Source: Azospirillaceae bacterium
Lineage (GTDB): Bacteria > Pseudomonadota > Alphaproteobacteria > Azospirillales > Azospirillaceae
Reading direction: 5' to 3'
DNA length: 42,070 nt
Assembly (NCBI GenBank): GCA_031291675.1
Contig: JARLIO010000068.1
Span: 1-42,070, forward strand
This document shows, piece after piece, positions 33,372 to 41,997 of this stretch. The notes beneath the pieces are model-generated. The model was given only the letters and a program-made list of their open reading frames with translations, was not told the DNA's origin and made no database searches. The translations under genes were made by a program, and so were the position numbers. Every line of letters begins with the position of its first letter. Position 1 is the stretch's first letter.

Positions 33372-33776
33372 TCAGCGTCCGCGCTGCGGGGCCGAGGGCT
33401 GCGGCGCGGCGGTGGGCGCTGATGATGCGACCGGGCTCGGGGCCAGGTCGCGGAGGGCGGCGACGGCCCGGGCGACGGCGATTTCCGCTTGTCCCGGCGC
33501 GGCGTGGCGCAAGGCCAGCAACGGCGGCCAGATCGCGATACGGCTGCCGCGCCGCATCGCGATCAGCCGGTCGATGGTGTCGCTGTCGGGCAGGCGGTCG
33601 GCTTTGCGCTGATTACAGCGGCGGTGCGCCAGGACGATATTGCCCGGGTCGTCGGTGCCGCCATAGCATTGCGGGATGACGTGATCGAACGTCGCCTTGG
33701 CGCCGACCGGAGCGTCGCAATAGAAGCACCGGCCGCCCTGGAGAATATCCATCACGGTTGCGTCGTCACGGGTCAT
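33372..33776 (-). CDS. HNH endonuclease family protein
   Basis: 134 aa from the ATG at 33776. RCFYCDAPVG gives the first zinc Cys pair. FDHVIPQCYGGTDDPGNIVLAHRRCNQRKADR supplies the HNH core (DH, N, H) and the final Cys of the treble-clef finger. The C-terminal ~45 residues are Ala/Pro/Ser-rich and unstructured. It starts 22 nt after the SUV3-like helicase stop on the same strand, so it is probably co-transcribed. Substrate is unknown; comparable small HNH proteins occur in restriction, phage and housekeeping settings. Confidence 0.88.
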   Translation of the reverse strand: MTRDDATVMDILQGGRCFYCDAPVGAKATFDHVIPQCYGGTDDPGNIVLAHRRCNQRKADRLPDSDTIDRLIAMRRGSRIAIWPPLLALRHAAPGQAEIAVARAVAALRDLAPSPVASSAPTAAPQPSAPQRGR

Positions 33777-33798
33777 ATCGCCAACCCGCGAACCAGGG

Positions 33799-36039
33799 TC
33801 ACGGGTTCGGCCGCCGACCGCGGCGGGGCCCGGCAGGGCCTGTGGCCCGCGCCGCCGCCGCCGCCACAGGGCGGGGACGTCGCCCCGGGACCCCGGCGGC
33901 GGCGCCCGGTCGGGCATCGCCCACCGGGCGCCCGGCCTTCTCCCCGTTCTTGGCGGTGTGGCAGACGTCGCAGATGCGGAAGCGGTGGTTCGCCTTCAAC
34001 CGGGTGCCGCAGGATGGGCAGGCCCGCGGCAGGCTGCGTTCCGCCAGGGTGCGTTCGATGAAGGCATTGAGTTCGGCGCGCCGGCCCTGGCACAGGTCCA
34101 TTTCCGGATAGGCCGCCGGAAAACGATAGGCCAGCCAGGCATAGGCGGTCAGGTCCTTGACCGCTTTTTCGGCGGCTTCCAGCTCGACATCGGTGCCGAC
34201 GGCGTGGCGGAACCGCTCGGCGGTATCCGGTGCGGCGTTGTTGTGGCCCCGGCCCTGGGCCAGGGCCCACTGGCGCAGCAGGCGCACCTGGTTGGCATCG
34301 CGGACATCGATCGGACAGCGCGACAGGGTATCGCGGACCGACATCGGCAGACGCGCCGGGTCGACGGCGATGGCGGCCTGGATGCGCTCATCCAGGTCGG
34401 TCATGCGGAAGGTCTGATGGGCGCGCAGCAATTCCTGGCCCGCGGTGCGCAGCACCTTGGCCAAGCTGTTGGTATCCAGCGCGCGGGCGATGGCGTCGAC
34501 ATGCGAGGTGTTGGGGGAGATCCACGGGCGCGGATCCTCCGGGGGCTGCGGCGGGCTGGTCAGGGCGCGACGGACCGGGTTGATGGTCTCGCCTTCGACG
34601 ACGGCAACCCGTCCTTCCTCGTGCATGCCAAAGCGGCCGGCACGGCCGCCGATCTGCCGGATTTCCGGGGCGTTCAGTTCGCGCTCCGATCGGCCGTCAT
34701 ATTTGTGCGTCGATGACAGCACGATCCGGGCGATGGGCAGGTTCAGGCCCATGCCGATCGCGTCGGTGGCGACCAGAACCTCGGCCAGACCGTCGCGGAA
34801 CCGTCGGGCCTCGGCGCGGCGGACCTCCGGCGACAGGGCGCCATAGATCACGGCAACGGTGCGGCCATGGCCCAGCAGGTCGGCGCGCAGCGACAGCACG
34901 TCGCGTCGCGAGAAGGCGATCACCGCGTCGCCCGCGCGCACCCCGGTCAGGGGAACCCGTTCCTCCTGCACCCGGAGCGGCGATTTCCGGGTGAACTCGA
35001 CAATCTCCAATTCCTCGCCGGTCGCGTCCGCCAGACGTTTGACGTAGGGAATGGCATCCGCCGAGCCGGTCATGATGATCTCGGGTGCCGCCATGCCGGC
35101 GACCGCCTGGGTCCAGGCCCAGCCGCGATCGGGATCGCCAATCATCTGGATTTCGTCGATGACCACCGCGCCCAGGACGCGGTTGGTGTTGGCCATTTCG
35201 ATCGTCGAGGAAATGAAGGAGGCGCCGGGGCGGACATCACGCTCTTCACCGGTGATCAGGCTGCACGGGCGGCCACGGGACTCCAGCGCTTCCTGGCCTT
35301 CGAGCGCCAGCAGTCGCAAGGGCGCCAGATAGGCGCCGTTTTCGGCGGTGGCCAGGCAATCGAGGGCGGCGTGGGTCTTGCCGGAATTGGTCGGCCCGAC
35401 GAACAGGCGCAGCCGGCGCAGTGTCGCGCGGGCGGCGACGAAGCTGTCGAGATACACGCCGAGGCCGGACGCCGTTTCCAACTGGGCGCGCCGGACCTTG
35501 ACGCCGGCCCGTGCGGCGGCGGTGGCAAAGGATTCCTCCAGCGCGTCGAGCAGATTGTCGAGGCGCGGGATGCGGCCGCCAAAGCCCAGCGTGCGGCCCA
35601 GTTCCGCGGCGAAACTGTCAGGTCTCCAGGCATCGCCCAGAGCGGTGGCTCGTTCGGTCAGCGAGACCAGCCAACTGTCGAGACGGCCACGGGCACGCTC
35701 GATCGCAACCGAGTCGCGACAGGTCACTTTGACGTGGCGGGCCCAATCGCGAATGTCGGTGCGTTCAATGCCTTCCGCGCGGGCGATTGCCGCGGCCAGC
35801 CGCTCTTCGAGCTCGGCAACCGGACCGATGGTGACGCGGAACCGGGCCTTGTAGGGGCGGCTCTCGTTTCCGGGAATTACGAGTTCGTGCGTGGTGGCAA
35901 TCGACCAGCGCGCCGGGGTCGAATCAAAGTCACCTTCGATGCCGTCGGCGCGGACGGCGCCAGCGATGGCACGAAGAGCATCCCGACGCGCCGGGGAATC
36001 GGCGTCGGTGGATAGGGGATCAGATGAGATTTCGTTCAT
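33799..36039 (-). CDS. SUV3-like ATP-dependent RNA helicase
   Basis: 746 aa from the ATG at 36039 (a GTG two codons upstream is the alternative). Helicase motifs: GPTNSGKT (~215-222, Walker A), VVIDEIQMIGD (DEIQ instead of DExH), MTGSAD, VIAFSRRDV, ATDAIGMGLNLPI and QIGGRAGRFG, all typical of mitochondrial SUV3 and its alphaproteobacterial relatives. A C-terminal zinc ribbon CPSCGTRLK...CDVC is followed by a Pro/Arg/Ala-rich basic tail that may bind RNA. In mitochondria SUV3 unwinds RNA for the degradosome; the bacterial role is inferred from homology. Confidence 0.95.
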   Translation of the reverse strand: MNEISSDPLSTDADSPARRDALRAIAGAVRADGIEGDFDSTPARWSIATTHELVIPGNESRPYKARFRVTIGPVAELEERLAAAIARAEGIERTDIRDWARHVKVTCRDSVAIERARGRLDSWLVSLTERATALGDAWRPDSFAAELGRTLGFGGRIPRLDNLLDALEESFATAAARAGVKVRRAQLETASGLGVYLDSFVAARATLRRLRLFVGPTNSGKTHAALDCLATAENGAYLAPLRLLALEGQEALESRGRPCSLITGEERDVRPGASFISSTIEMANTNRVLGAVVIDEIQMIGDPDRGWAWTQAVAGMAAPEIIMTGSADAIPYVKRLADATGEELEIVEFTRKSPLRVQEERVPLTGVRAGDAVIAFSRRDVLSLRADLLGHGRTVAVIYGALSPEVRRAEARRFRDGLAEVLVATDAIGMGLNLPIARIVLSSTHKYDGRSERELNAPEIRQIGGRAGRFGMHEEGRVAVVEGETINPVRRALTSPPQPPEDPRPWISPNTSHVDAIARALDTNSLAKVLRTAGQELLRAHQTFRMTDLDERIQAAIAVDPARLPMSVRDTLSRCPIDVRDANQVRLLRQWALAQGRGHNNAAPDTAERFRHAVGTDVELEAAEKAVKDLTAYAWLAYRFPAAYPEMDLCQGRRAELNAFIERTLAERSLPRACPSCGTRLKANHRFRICDVCHTAKNGEKAGRPVGDARPGAAAGVPGRRPRPVAAAAARATGPAGPRRGRRPNP

Positions 36040-36173
36040 TAACACGGACTATTGCGGGAAAGGATTAAAAAAAGCAAAAGCTTCGTCGTCGGGCCCCGAT
36101 TTTGTGCCGGCCGACGCGGTCTTGCGGGCCATCAGCAAGCTTTTATCGGTTGATGGGGGCAGGCTGTCGGCCG

Positions 36174-36503
36174 TCAACGCGGTGGGCGCGGTCGCCGGGT
36201 TCGGTCGGGCCGTTCCAGGCTGCTGACCCGCTCCATCGCCTCCATCACCACCAGGGCATCGCCCAGCTGTCCTTTTCGGACCAGGTCACGACTATAGGTG
36301 TTCAGGGCCCCCAAGACCGCCAAGTCATCGGTCACGCCGGACATGACCTGCCCGGAACGGTCGAGGATCAGGACGTCCATGGCCGCCAGCATTTCGGCGA
36401 CCAGTCCGACCGAGCGGTCAAGTTCATCATCATCCTGGGTTGAGGCCTGCAGGAGCGGCTTCAGGACCGTCGACAAGCGGGTATCGCGCTCAATCTTTGC
36501 CAT
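36174..36503 (-). CDS. Conserved hypothetical protein (109 aa)
   Basis: A soluble, mostly helical protein (MAKIERDTRLSTVLKPLLQ..., DELDRSVGLVAEMLAAMDVLILDRSGQVMSGVTDDLAVLGALNTYSRDLVRKGQLGDALVVMEAM) with a basic Arg/Pro tail. Coding appearance is good but no domain is recognised. It lies upstream of the helicase gene on the same strand with a 134-nt gap and is divergent from nifJ. Confidence 0.6.
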   Translation of the reverse strand: MAKIERDTRLSTVLKPLLQASTQDDDELDRSVGLVAEMLAAMDVLILDRSGQVMSGVTDDLAVLGALNTYSRDLVRKGQLGDALVVMEAMERVSSLERPDRTRRPRPPR

Positions 36504-36897
36504 CGTTGTTCAAGCCCTCGTTGGCAAGGGCCCGTCTCAAGGGGGGGCCGGTCCAACAACGGGCGATGGATCGACGCCATGGTGGTCGGGTCTTCGTTCC
36601 GAGACACCGGCCGTATCGCACCACCGGTACAGCGAACCGCGGTATGCGACAGGGATAGGCTTCGGGACTGCCACGGGTTTGGCGGCGTCGCGACCCCGTG
36701 ACGCATGCCATAGATGGTGCGCCCGGCCCGCGCCGACAAGGAGGCGTGATCGTCCGCAAAGCAGACAGGGACAAAGCTTTTTCGAGCGCCGGTCTTACCA
36801 GTTTTGATGCACGTCAATGTCGTCTGTGCCGCGAGCGACTAGTTTGCCAGCATAAATATGCCCGGGCGGCGCCTATAGCGGGCGGTGAGGAGGTGGT
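36504..36897. other. nifJ upstream region
   Basis: About 390 bases between the divergent hypothetical and nifJ genes. It holds an FNR/FixK-like box at 36804-36817, A+T-rich DNA at 36840-36860 suited to a -10 region, and a strong AGGAGGT at 36888-36894. The remainder shows no recognisable gene. Confidence 0.6.
36804..36817. promoter_or_regulatory. FNR/FixK-type box
   Basis: TTGATGCACGTCAA matches 9 of 10 defined bases of TTGAT-N4-ATCAA. Its centre is ~88 nt upstream of the nifJ ATG. A class II arrangement would put the transcript start near 36852. This fits oxygen-dependent activation of pyruvate:ferredoxin oxidoreductase. Confidence 0.65.
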
Positions 36898-39800
36898 ATG
36901 CCTAAATCAACGACAATCATCGACGGTAATGAGGCGGCGGCATCGGTTGCCTACCGCTTGAGCGAAGTGATCGCGATCTATCCCATCACGCCGTCATCGC
37001 CGATGGCGGAGCTGTCGGACGAGTGGGTCACGCACAAACAGACGAACATCTGGGGGACGATCCCCAGCGTCGTCGAGATGCAGTCCGAGGGCGGCGCCGC
37101 CGGCGCGGTCCACGGCGCGGTTCAGGCCGGATCGCTGGCAACAACATTCACCTCCTCGCAGGGCTTGTTGTTGATGATCCCCAACCTCTACAAGATCGCC
37201 GGCGAACTGACGCCGTTCTGCATCCATGTCGCCGCGCGCACCCTCGCGACCCATGCCCTGTCGATTTTCGGTGACCATTCCGACGTCATGGCCTGTCGCC
37301 AGACCGGCTTTGCCATGCTGTCGTCCGAGAACGTTCAGCAGGCCCATGACATGGCCCTGATCGCCCACGCGACGACGGTGCGGGCCCGCATCCCGTTCAT
37401 GCATTTCTTCGACGGGTTCCGCACCTCGCACGAACTCAACGTCATCACCCCGCTGTCGGACGACGATCTGCGTTCGATGATGGATCCGGCGGCGCTGGCC
37501 GCGCATCGCGCCCGGGGCCTGACGCCCGACCACCCGGTGGTCCGGGGCACCGCACAGAACCCCGATGTCTTCTTCCAGGCCCGGGAAGCCTGCTCGCCCT
37601 ACTATGAGAGCTGTCCGGCGCTGGTCCAGGAGATGATGGACCAATTCGCGGCCCGGACCGGCCGGCAGTATCATCTGTTCGACTATCACGGCCATCCCCA
37701 GGCCGAACGCGTCATCATCGCGATGGGCTCGGGTGCCGAGACGGTGGCCGAGACCGTCGAATGGCTGGCTGCCCGGGGCGAACGCGTCGGTTCGGTCACG
37801 GTGCATCTGTTCCGGCCGTTCTCGATCGCTGATTTCGTCGACGCGCTACCGGCGTCGGTGCAGTCGATCGCCGTTCTCGACCGGACCAAGGAACCGGGCG
37901 GGGTGGGCGAGCCGCTGTATCTCGACATTGTCGCCGCCCTTGACGAAGCCGAGGCCGCCGGCCGGATCCAGCGGCGGCCGAATGTGATCGGTGGTCGTTT
38001 CGGTCTGTCGTCGAAAGAATTCACGCCGGCGATGGCCAAGGCCGTCTGCGACGAATTGCTGCGCAACAAGCCCAAGCGCCGCTTCACCGTCGGCATTGTC
38101 GACGATGTCAGCGACAGCTCGCTCAGCTACGACCCGGCGTTCCACATCGAAACCGGTGACGTGACCGAGGCCCTGTTCTTCGGCCTCGGCGCTGATGGCA
38201 CGGTGGGTGCCAACAAGAACTCGCTCAAGATCATCACCAAGCATACCGACCAGTGCGGCCAGGGCTACTTCGTCTATGACAGCAAGAAGTCGGGCGCGGT
38301 AACAGTGTCGCATCTGCGCTTCGCGCCCAAGCCGGTTCGGGCGCCGTGGCTGATCCGTGAAGCCAGCTTCGTGGCCTGTCATCACTTCCCGTTGCTCGAA
38401 CGCAATGACGTGTTTGAAACCGCGGCCGTGGGCGCCACGGTACTGCTCAATGTTCCGGGTGGTGCCGACGCGGTGTGGGATTTGCTGCAGCGTGAGGCGC
38501 AGCAGATCATCATCGATCGCAAGCTCACGGTCTGGGCGATCGATGCCGGTGAGGTGACCCGCGCCGAAGGGCTGGGGGGCCGCATCAATACCGTGATGCA
38601 GACCTGTTTCTTTGCGCTGACCAAGCGGCTGCCGATCGAGCAGGCGGTGGAGTATATCAAGCAGGCGGTCGTCAAGACCTATGGTCGTCGCGGGGAAGAG
38701 GCGGTGCGGCGCAATCATGCCGTGATCGATCAGGCCTTGGCCCATTTGAAGCAGGTCAAGATCCCGGACCATGTCACGGCGACGCATTCCCGGCCGGCGA
38801 TTGTCGGCCCCGATGCTCCGGCGTTCGTGCAGCGCGTGACCGCGACGATCCTGGCCGGCCATGGTGATTTGCTGCCGGTCAGCGCCTTCCCGGTTGACGG
38901 GACCTGGCCGGTTGGCACGGCGCGCTATGAGAAGCGGCGCGTCGCCACCGCATTGCCGGTGTGGCATTCCGAGCTGTGCATCCAGTGCAACAAATGCTCG
39001 CTGGTATGTCCGCATGCGGCGATCCGGGTCAAGGCCGTGCCCGAGGCGGCGCTCGCCGATGCCCCGGAAGGCTATGTCACGCTGCCCTATCGCGGCAGCG
39101 AGTTTGAAGGTTTCCGCTATACCCTGCAGGGATCGCCGGACGATTGCACGGGTTGCACCCTGTGCGTCGCGGTGTGCCCGGGCAAGTCGAAGACGGACCC
39201 CAAGCAGCGCGCGCTGTCGATGGAACCCGCCGAAGGTCTGCGGGACAGCGAGAACGCCAATTTCGACTTCTTCCTGAAATTGCCGGAAACGCCGCGGGAC
39301 CGGGTGCCGCTGAGCGTCAAGCATACCCAGCTGTTCGAACCGCTGTTCGAGTTCTCGGGTGCCTGCGCCGGTTGCGGTGAGACGCCTTATGTCAAGCTGC
39401 TGACCCAGTTGTTCGGCGATCGCACGGTCATCGCCAATGCGACCGGTTGCTCGTCGATCTATGGCGGCAATCTGCCGACGACCCCCTACACGACCAATCC
39501 GGAGGGCCGGGGACCGGCCTGGGCCAACTCGCTGTTCGAGGACAATGCCGAGTTCGGTCTTGGGATCCGCGCGGCGCTCGACCAGTTCACCGTCGAGGCG
39601 CAGCGCCTGCTGATCGAATTGGCGCCGACGCTTGGGCTCGAAGTTCAGTTGGCGGCGGATCTGGCCGGGATTTCCCCCGCCGACGAGGCCGGCCTGGCGC
39701 GGCGCCGGGCGGCAGTGGCCGAGTTGATGCGCCGGTTGGATCGCAGCACCGATCCCAAGGCGCTCCGTCTGCGCCAGATCGCCGAACATCTGGTACGCAA

Positions 39801-40461
39801 GAATGTCTGGGTTCTGGGTGGTGACGGTTGGGCTTATGACATCGGCTTTGGCGGCCTCGACCATGTCATGGCGTCAAACTTCGATATCAACGTCATGGTC
39901 ATGGATACCGAGGTTTATTCCAACACCGGAGGCCAGCAGTCCAAAGCGACGCCGACCGGGGCCTCAGCCAAGTTCGCCAGTGCCGGCCGTGTCGCGGGCA
40001 AGAAGAATCTGGGCATGATGGCCATGACCTATGGCCATGTCTATGTCGCCCAGATTGCGATGGGTGCCCGCGACGTGCAGGCGGTCAAGGCGCTGCAAGA
40101 GGCGGAAAGCTATCCGGGTCCCTCGCTGGTGATTGCCTATGGCCCGTGCGTGGCCCATGGCTTCGACCTCAGCCGGGGCCTGGACCATCAGAAGATGGCG
40201 GTCGAAAGCGGCCATTGGCCGTTGTTCCGCTACGACCCGCGGCGTCTGGACCAGGGCAAGCCGCCGCTGGAGATGGACTCGGCGGCGCCGAAGGGTAATC
40301 TCGAAGAGTTCATGGCCAACGAGAGCCGGTTCCGCTCGTTGGAACGTGCCAATCCCGAGCGCTATCATGCCTTGATCCAGGCCGCTGAGGCCCAGAACAA
40401 GGTGCGGTACGACATGTATCACTATCTGGCGTCGTTCTCGGAGCCGACGCAGAACGGGTAA
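36898..40461 (+). CDS. nifJ: Pyruvate:ferredoxin (flavodoxin) oxidoreductase
   Basis: 1187 aa single-chain enzyme, the usual length. The N-terminal domain starts TIIDGNEAAASVAYRLSEVIAIYPITPSSPMAE. Two ferredoxin-type cluster motifs follow, at C694/C697/C700/C704 (CIQCNKCSLVC) and C750/C753/C756/C760 (CTGCTLCVAVC). C823-x2-C826 (CAGCGET) begins the proximal cluster, and GGDGW at 974-978 with SNTGGQQSKATP forms the TPP/Mg site. It oxidises pyruvate plus CoA to acetyl-CoA and CO2, passing electrons to ferredoxin or flavodoxin in the cytoplasm under low oxygen. AGGAGGT 4 nt from the ATG implies strong translation. Confidence 0.97.
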   Translation: MPKSTTIIDGNEAAASVAYRLSEVIAIYPITPSSPMAELSDEWVTHKQTNIWGTIPSVVEMQSEGGAAGAVHGAVQAGSLATTFTSSQGLLLMIPNLYKIAGELTPFCIHVAARTLATHALSIFGDHSDVMACRQTGFAMLSSENVQQAHDMALIAHATTVRARIPFMHFFDGFRTSHELNVITPLSDDDLRSMMDPAALAAHRARGLTPDHPVVRGTAQNPDVFFQAREACSPYYESCPALVQEMMDQFAARTGRQYHLFDYHGHPQAERVIIAMGSGAETVAETVEWLAARGERVGSVTVHLFRPFSIADFVDALPASVQSIAVLDRTKEPGGVGEPLYLDIVAALDEAEAAGRIQRRPNVIGGRFGLSSKEFTPAMAKAVCDELLRNKPKRRFTVGIVDDVSDSSLSYDPAFHIETGDVTEALFFGLGADGTVGANKNSLKIITKHTDQCGQGYFVYDSKKSGAVTVSHLRFAPKPVRAPWLIREASFVACHHFPLLERNDVFETAAVGATVLLNVPGGADAVWDLLQREAQQIIIDRKLTVWAIDAGEVTRAEGLGGRINTVMQTCFFALTKRLPIEQAVEYIKQAVVKTYGRRGEEAVRRNHAVIDQALAHLKQVKIPDHVTATHSRPAIVGPDAPAFVQRVTATILAGHGDLLPVSAFPVDGTWPVGTARYEKRRVATALPVWHSELCIQCNKCSLVCPHAAIRVKAVPEAALADAPEGYVTLPYRGSEFEGFRYTLQGSPDDCTGCTLCVAVCPGKSKTDPKQRALSMEPAEGLRDSENANFDFFLKLPETPRDRVPLSVKHTQLFEPLFEFSGACAGCGETPYVKLLTQLFGDRTVIANATGCSSIYGGNLPTTPYTTNPEGRGPAWANSLFEDNAEFGLGIRAALDQFTVEAQRLLIELAPTLGLEVQLAADLAGISPADEAGLARRRAAVAELMRRLDRSTDPKALRLRQIAEHLVRKNVWVLGGDGWAYDIGFGGLDHVMASNFDINVMVMDTEVYSNTGGQQSKATPTGASAKFASAGRVAGKKNLGMMAMTYGHVYVAQIAMGARDVQAVKALQEAESYPGPSLVIAYGPCVAHGFDLSRGLDHQKMAVESGHWPLFRYDPRRLDQGKPPLEMDSAAPKGNLEEFMANESRFRSLERANPERYHALIQAAEAQNKVRYDMYHYLASFSEPTQNG

Positions 40462-40497
40462 TACCGCTTCGGTCATCGGATCTCGTGAAAACAGAGA

Positions 40498-40529
40498 GGG
40501 CGGTCCGGGGTCATCCCGGGCCGCCCTTT
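40498..40529 (+). terminator. Rho-independent terminator of nifJ
   Basis: GGGCGGTCCGGG (40498-40509) pairs over 12 bp with CCCGGGCCGCCC (40515-40526; one G-U) around GTCAT, followed by TTTG. It lies 36 nt past the nifJ stop. Confidence 0.8.
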
Positions 40530-40581
40530 GCTGTTGGTGCTGCCGGATCAGGAGCACCGCCGACGGAAGCCCGTTGCCGCG

Positions 40582-40773
40582 TCAGTTATATTGCGGCTGC
40601 ATGTGGTGGGGGCGATGGTGGTGGTGGGGCGGATGATGGAGGACGTAGCAGGCGTGGTGATCACCGTGCCGGCAAGCCCGTCTTAGCCCGTCCGTCCCCG
40701 CGGCCTGCGCCGCGATCGGAAGCGTTGCGAAAAGCACGATGGCGGCAACGAGGATCTTAAGCTGTCTGAACAC
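40582..40773 (-). CDS. Small secreted His-rich protein
   Basis: 63 aa from a GTG at 40773 with GGAG 8 nt upstream; an ATG at 40791 would give 69 aa but places the Shine-Dalgarno inside the gene. Residues 1-24 (FRQLKILVAAIVLFATLPIAAQA) are a clean signal peptide with an AQA cut site. The mature ~38 residues contain CRHGDHHACYVLHHPPHHHHRPHH: two Cys and about twelve His. A periplasmic or outer-membrane metal-binding role (Ni, Zn, Cu or Fe) is plausible but not established. It sits between the nifJ terminator and the universal stress gene. Confidence 0.6.
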   Translation of the reverse strand: MFRQLKILVAAIVLFATLPIAAQAAGTDGLRRACRHGDHHACYVLHHPPHHHHRPHHMQPQYN

Positions 40774-40871
40774 CAGGAATTCTCCAGTCATGAAGGATAA
40801 CGACGTTTGACCAACATTGTGCCGGTCATTCTATTCCCTTGCGGCCTGGCGATCTTTTGCGCAACGCGTCT

Positions 40872-41696
40872 TTAGTGCGAGAACAGCACCGGGAGCGTCA
40901 TTTCGCGCAGAATTTGGCGCGTATTGCTGCCGCGGTAGCGCAGAGGAAAGCTGTAGTTGCCATAGGCGCCCATCACCATCAGATTGGCCCCTTCGTCGAA
41001 ACTTTGTGCCAGCAGGGTGTTGGCGGTTCCGATTGAGCCCGCGGGAAATTGATCGACGCGTGCGGTGATGCCATGGCAACGCAGCCAGTCGCCGATATCG
41101 ACCGTGGGCAGCGTCGCGTCGGTCTCGTCCGATCCGCTGGGGCGCAACGCCAGAACCACCACCTGGTTGGCCGCGGTCAGGAACGGCAATGCGTCGGCGA
41201 CGGCACGGGCCGCTTCGCGGCTGGCGTTCCAGGCCACGATCGTCCGGCTGCCAATCTCGGTGAAGGTGCCGGCATAAGGCAGGACCAGGACCGGATGACC
41301 GCTGTTGAGGATCACCTGTTCGGCCAAATCCTCGGGGGTTGGGTCGTTGTGGTCGCCCGGCTCGTGCTGGCCCACGATCGTCAGATCGGCATAACGCGCG
41401 CAAATCACGGTTTCGCCGACGACGAAGCCTTGTTCGCCGTGCGCCAGCTGCCACCAGCGGCCGGTGATGCCGCTGTCGGCGATTGCGGCGTCGAAGTGGC
41501 GGTGGCAGTCCTCGGCCGCCTGTTCCAGGTGCTGACTGGCGCGTCGGGCGACGATGCCCGGGGCAAAACTCTCCTTCTGGGCGAAAAGTCCGGTCAGGTT
41601 GGCGTCAAAGCGCCGGGCCAGGGCGATCGCCACGGTCAGTCGGGCGGTCGCGTGCGGTGTGGCATCAATGTGAACGAGAATGTGGCGAATCGTCAT
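40872..41696 (-). CDS. Universal stress protein, tandem UspA domains
   Basis: 274 aa with two UspA folds. The first begins TIRHILVHIDATPHATARLTVAIALARRF and the second begins GSRTIVAWNASREAARAVADALPFL. The second ends with VMGAYGNYSFPLRYRGSNTRQILREMTLPVLFSH, which fits the ATP-binding G-x2-G-x9-G-(S/T) signature; the first domain's corresponding VGQHEPGDHN stretch lacks it. Cytoplasmic stress or anoxia adaptation is the usual role. Proximity to nifJ and a candidate FNR-like site upstream suggest oxygen control. Confidence 0.92.
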   Translation of the reverse strand: MTIRHILVHIDATPHATARLTVAIALARRFDANLTGLFAQKESFAPGIVARRASQHLEQAAEDCHRHFDAAIADSGITGRWWQLAHGEQGFVVGETVICARYADLTIVGQHEPGDHNDPTPEDLAEQVILNSGHPVLVLPYAGTFTEIGSRTIVAWNASREAARAVADALPFLTAANQVVVLALRPSGSDETDATLPTVDIGDWLRCHGITARVDQFPAGSIGTANTLLAQSFDEGANLMVMGAYGNYSFPLRYRGSNTRQILREMTLPVLFSH

Positions 41697-41821
41697 GGCT
41701 CAGGCTCTCCGGGGATCGACAAGGGGACACGGATCAGGTTCGCTTCGGGGGATCCGCGGCAAAGCGATCGTCGCGCGGGCGCTGTGACGACGATGGCGAC
41801 GACAAGGCGATTGATGCGCCG

Positions 41822-41835
41822 CAGATCTTTATCAA
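41822..41835. promoter_or_regulatory. Weak FNR/FixK-like site upstream of the Usp gene
   Basis: CAGATCTTTATCAA matches 8 of 10 defined bases of TTGAT-N4-ATCAA, with one perfect half (TTGAT on the minus strand). It is ~126 nt upstream of the start at 41696. Chance occurrence is possible. Confidence 0.35.
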
Positions 41836-41940
41836 GTTCCGGCGGCGCCGACTGTCGGAAAAAGGTAGCAGACGCCGGACAGCCGCCCAGGCCATCAGGC
41901 TCGCCATCGGGATCCAGCGGTTGTCATTTTGGCGACGACG

Positions 41941-41997
41941 CGTTGGGCTTTCGCCCAAACCCAACGGGGGCCATGCCCCGGACCCCCTTTGTTTTTG
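41941..41997 (+). terminator. Compound hairpins with T tract
   Basis: CGTTGGG (41941-41947) pairs with CCCAACG (41960-41966), or TTGGGC with GCCCAA around TTTC. GGGGC-CAT-GCCCC (41967-41979) or GGGGG/CCCCC (41966-41970 with 41983-41987) follows, then TTTGTTTTTG. It reads as a plus-strand terminator, although no plus-strand gene lies just before it; it may be a dispersed intergenic repeat. Another stem, GCGGGC-GGCA-GCCCGC, follows at 42037-42052. Confidence 0.5.

Noticed and set aside
37846-39864. Minus-strand open frame of 672 codons opposite nifJ
   Set aside because: Antisense shadow: low-complexity Arg/His/Gln composition and complete overlap with the well-supported nifJ.
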